Assembly: GCF_012030425.1 (NCBI RefSeq)
Contig: NZ_JAAUVN010000002.1
Location: 434,001 to 498,000 of the forward strand
Length of the DNA stretch: 64,000 nt
Source of the DNA: Sphingobacterium sp. B16(2022)
Lineage (GTDB): Bacteria; Bacteroidota; Bacteroidia; Sphingobacteriales; Sphingobacteriaceae
Direction: 5' to 3'
This document shows, in pieces, positions 63,326 through 64,000 of the stretch. Below the pieces are notes generated by a model. It was not told the DNA's origin. It ran no database searches and saw only the letters and a list, made by a program, of their open reading frames with translations. Position numbers and translations under genes: made by a program. Within the stretch, counting starts at the first letter, position 1, and each line of letters begins with the position of its first letter.

Positions 63326-63544
63326 ATGAATATAATAGCAGAATTTGTAAAATCCAAAAGAAAGCAACTCGGACTCACACAAGAGGATCTTGCTGAAAGT
63401 GCTGGAGTAGCTTTAACAGTTGTCCGTAAGATTGAGCAAGGTAAAGATAATTTAAGTCTAACAAAAGTAAATCAGGTGTTAATGCTTTTTGGACATTTTT
63501 TAGGACCAGTTAATGCTAAAGATTATGAGACAGGGAATCATTAA
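63326..63544 (+). CDS. HipB-like XRE-family antitoxin/repressor
   Basis: The 72-residue protein is a bare XRE helix-turn-helix (FVKSKRKQLGLTQEDLAESAGVALTVVRKIEQGKDNLSLTKVNQVLMLFG). In Hip systems it represses the operon and, with the other antitoxin part, restrains the kinase. It overlaps the next gene by 20 bp. The three operator boxes stand directly upstream. Confidence 0.88.
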   Translation: MNIIAEFVKSKRKQLGLTQEDLAESAGVALTVVRKIEQGKDNLSLTKVNQVLMLFGHFLGPVNAKDYETGNH

Positions 63545-63860
63545 ATATAATAATATAATTGCAGGAACACTTACGGAAACAGAAGAAGGGACATATGTTT
63601 TTCAATATAATGAAGGATATATTAAAGAATTTCCTGATCAATTTATAACATTTCAAATGCCTGTAAGGAAATACCCGTATAATAGCGTGTCCATGTTTCC
63701 ATTTTTTGACGGCTTGATACCTGAGGGCTGGTTATTAGATATTGCAAGTGCAAGTTGGAAATTAAATCAAAATGATAGAATGGGATTATTATTGGCTTGT
63801 TGTCAAAATAGTATTGGCGCAGTATCCGTACACCCTATAGAATTAAACGAAGATGAATAA
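63525..63860 (+). CDS. HipS-like / HipA N-terminal-domain protein
   Basis: I choose ATG 63525 (MRQGIIKYNNIIAGTLTETEEG), the usual family start; 63513 adds four residues. About 111 residues match the HipA N-terminal domain (FITFQMPVRKYPYNSVSMFPFFDGLIPEGWLLDIAS..., NDRMGLLLACCQNSIGAVSVHP), encoded as a separate protein. In HipBST systems the equivalent piece (HipS) is the antitoxin. It overlaps the kinase gene by 7 bp. Confidence 0.85.
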   Translation: MRQGIIKYNNIIAGTLTETEEGTYVFQYNEGYIKEFPDQFITFQMPVRKYPYNSVSMFPFFDGLIPEGWLLDIASASWKLNQNDRMGLLLACCQNSIGAVSVHPIELNEDE

Positions 63861-64000
63861 ATGTCTGTATTGCTATAAGGAATTAGGTGAAAGGGAAATT
63901 GACTATCATCCTAAATGCTCTAAATTGTTTTATGGAGCAGAGGAACCTCCCGTTCTACCATATCGTTTGGATGAAATGGAACTTTTGGCAAGAGAATCTG
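63854..64000 (+). CDS. HipT/HipA-like kinase toxin, N-terminal fragment (runs off window)
   Basis: ATG 63854 overlaps the preceding stop. The visible 49 residues begin MNKCLYCYKELGEREIDYHP and continue KCSKLFYGAEEPPVLPYRLDE. CxxC plus H/C suggests a small zinc-binding start, typical of Bacteroidota HipA C-terminal-domain proteins that lack the N-terminal domain. The kinase core lies beyond the window, so activity cannot be judged. Confidence 0.8.

Noticed and set aside
1..64000. CRISPR arrays, rRNA genes, insertion sequences, replication origin
   Set aside because: No regularly spaced repeats, no rRNA-like sequence, no transposase frames and no clustered DnaA boxes were found on reading the window.

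Overview
The window looks like chromosomal DNA of a Bacteroidota bacterium, most likely Sphingobacteriaceae (Sphingobacterium or a close relative). The sequence is AT-rich. It carries two SusC/SusD pairs, an ECF sigma/FecR pair, fimbrillin-type lipoproteins with a FISUMP-like C-terminus, a GH92 and a GH36 glycosidase, and promoters with the Bacteroidota -7 element TAnnTTTG rather than a sigma70 -10 box. There is no rRNA, CRISPR array, insertion sequence or integrase. There are two tRNAs, Ala(GGC) and Leu(TAG), both on the minus strand.

Layout. 1-12.4 kb: a partial WG-repeat-like secreted protein, a methionine gamma-lyase family enzyme, DUF488, DUF763, a DUF5009 acyltransferase, a REC-PAS-kinase with a separate receiver, a Tat-exported phospholipase C diverging from a beta-barrel protein, and a glycosyltransferase. 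12.8-18 kb: tRNA-Ala and a SusC/SusD operon. 18-28 kb: a CsgG-like secreted protein, an AraC/MFS divergent pair, a frameshifted metallophosphoesterase, a sensor kinase with its response regulator, YdeI, and an AraC/alcohol dehydrogenase pair. 28-37.5 kb: tRNA-Leu, a relic region, then an operon sigma - FecR - SusC - SusD - metallophosphoesterase. 38-43.7 kb: a peptide-export cluster (an ABC exporter with a degenerate ATPase, HlyD, TolC) followed by a double-glycine precursor peptide. 44-54 kb: GH92 mannosidase, then an island with two fimbrillin-like lipoproteins, three short peptides sharing a VEMExG(I/V)AA(G/A)S motif, and two regulators sharing a LuxR-like C-terminal domain. 54-55.4 kb: an NTF2-like protein and an orphan IlvN-like ACT protein behind what looks like a classical Ile/Val leader-peptide attenuator. 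55.8-63 kb: a lipoprotein/beta-barrel pair, cupin/quinone oxidoreductase/HxlR, and a GH36 alpha-galactosidase. 63.2-64 kb: a split hipB-hipS-hipT-like toxin-antitoxin operon running off the end.

Most notable. (1) The 46.5-53.9 kb island is tied together by a tandem operator, two TGTGATA-type half-sites 11 bp apart, found five times in the window and always 49-50 bp upstream of a -7-like element. One copy, at 28.5 kb, precedes only the decayed tail of a peptide gene. (2) A 130-bp near-identical copy of the end of the GH92 gene lies at the far side of that island. (3) The leader of the IlvN-like gene shows all the parts of ribosome-mediated attenuation. (4) The hip operon has three 20-bp operator boxes at exact 40-bp spacing, with a decayed copy of the last two at 55.6 kb.
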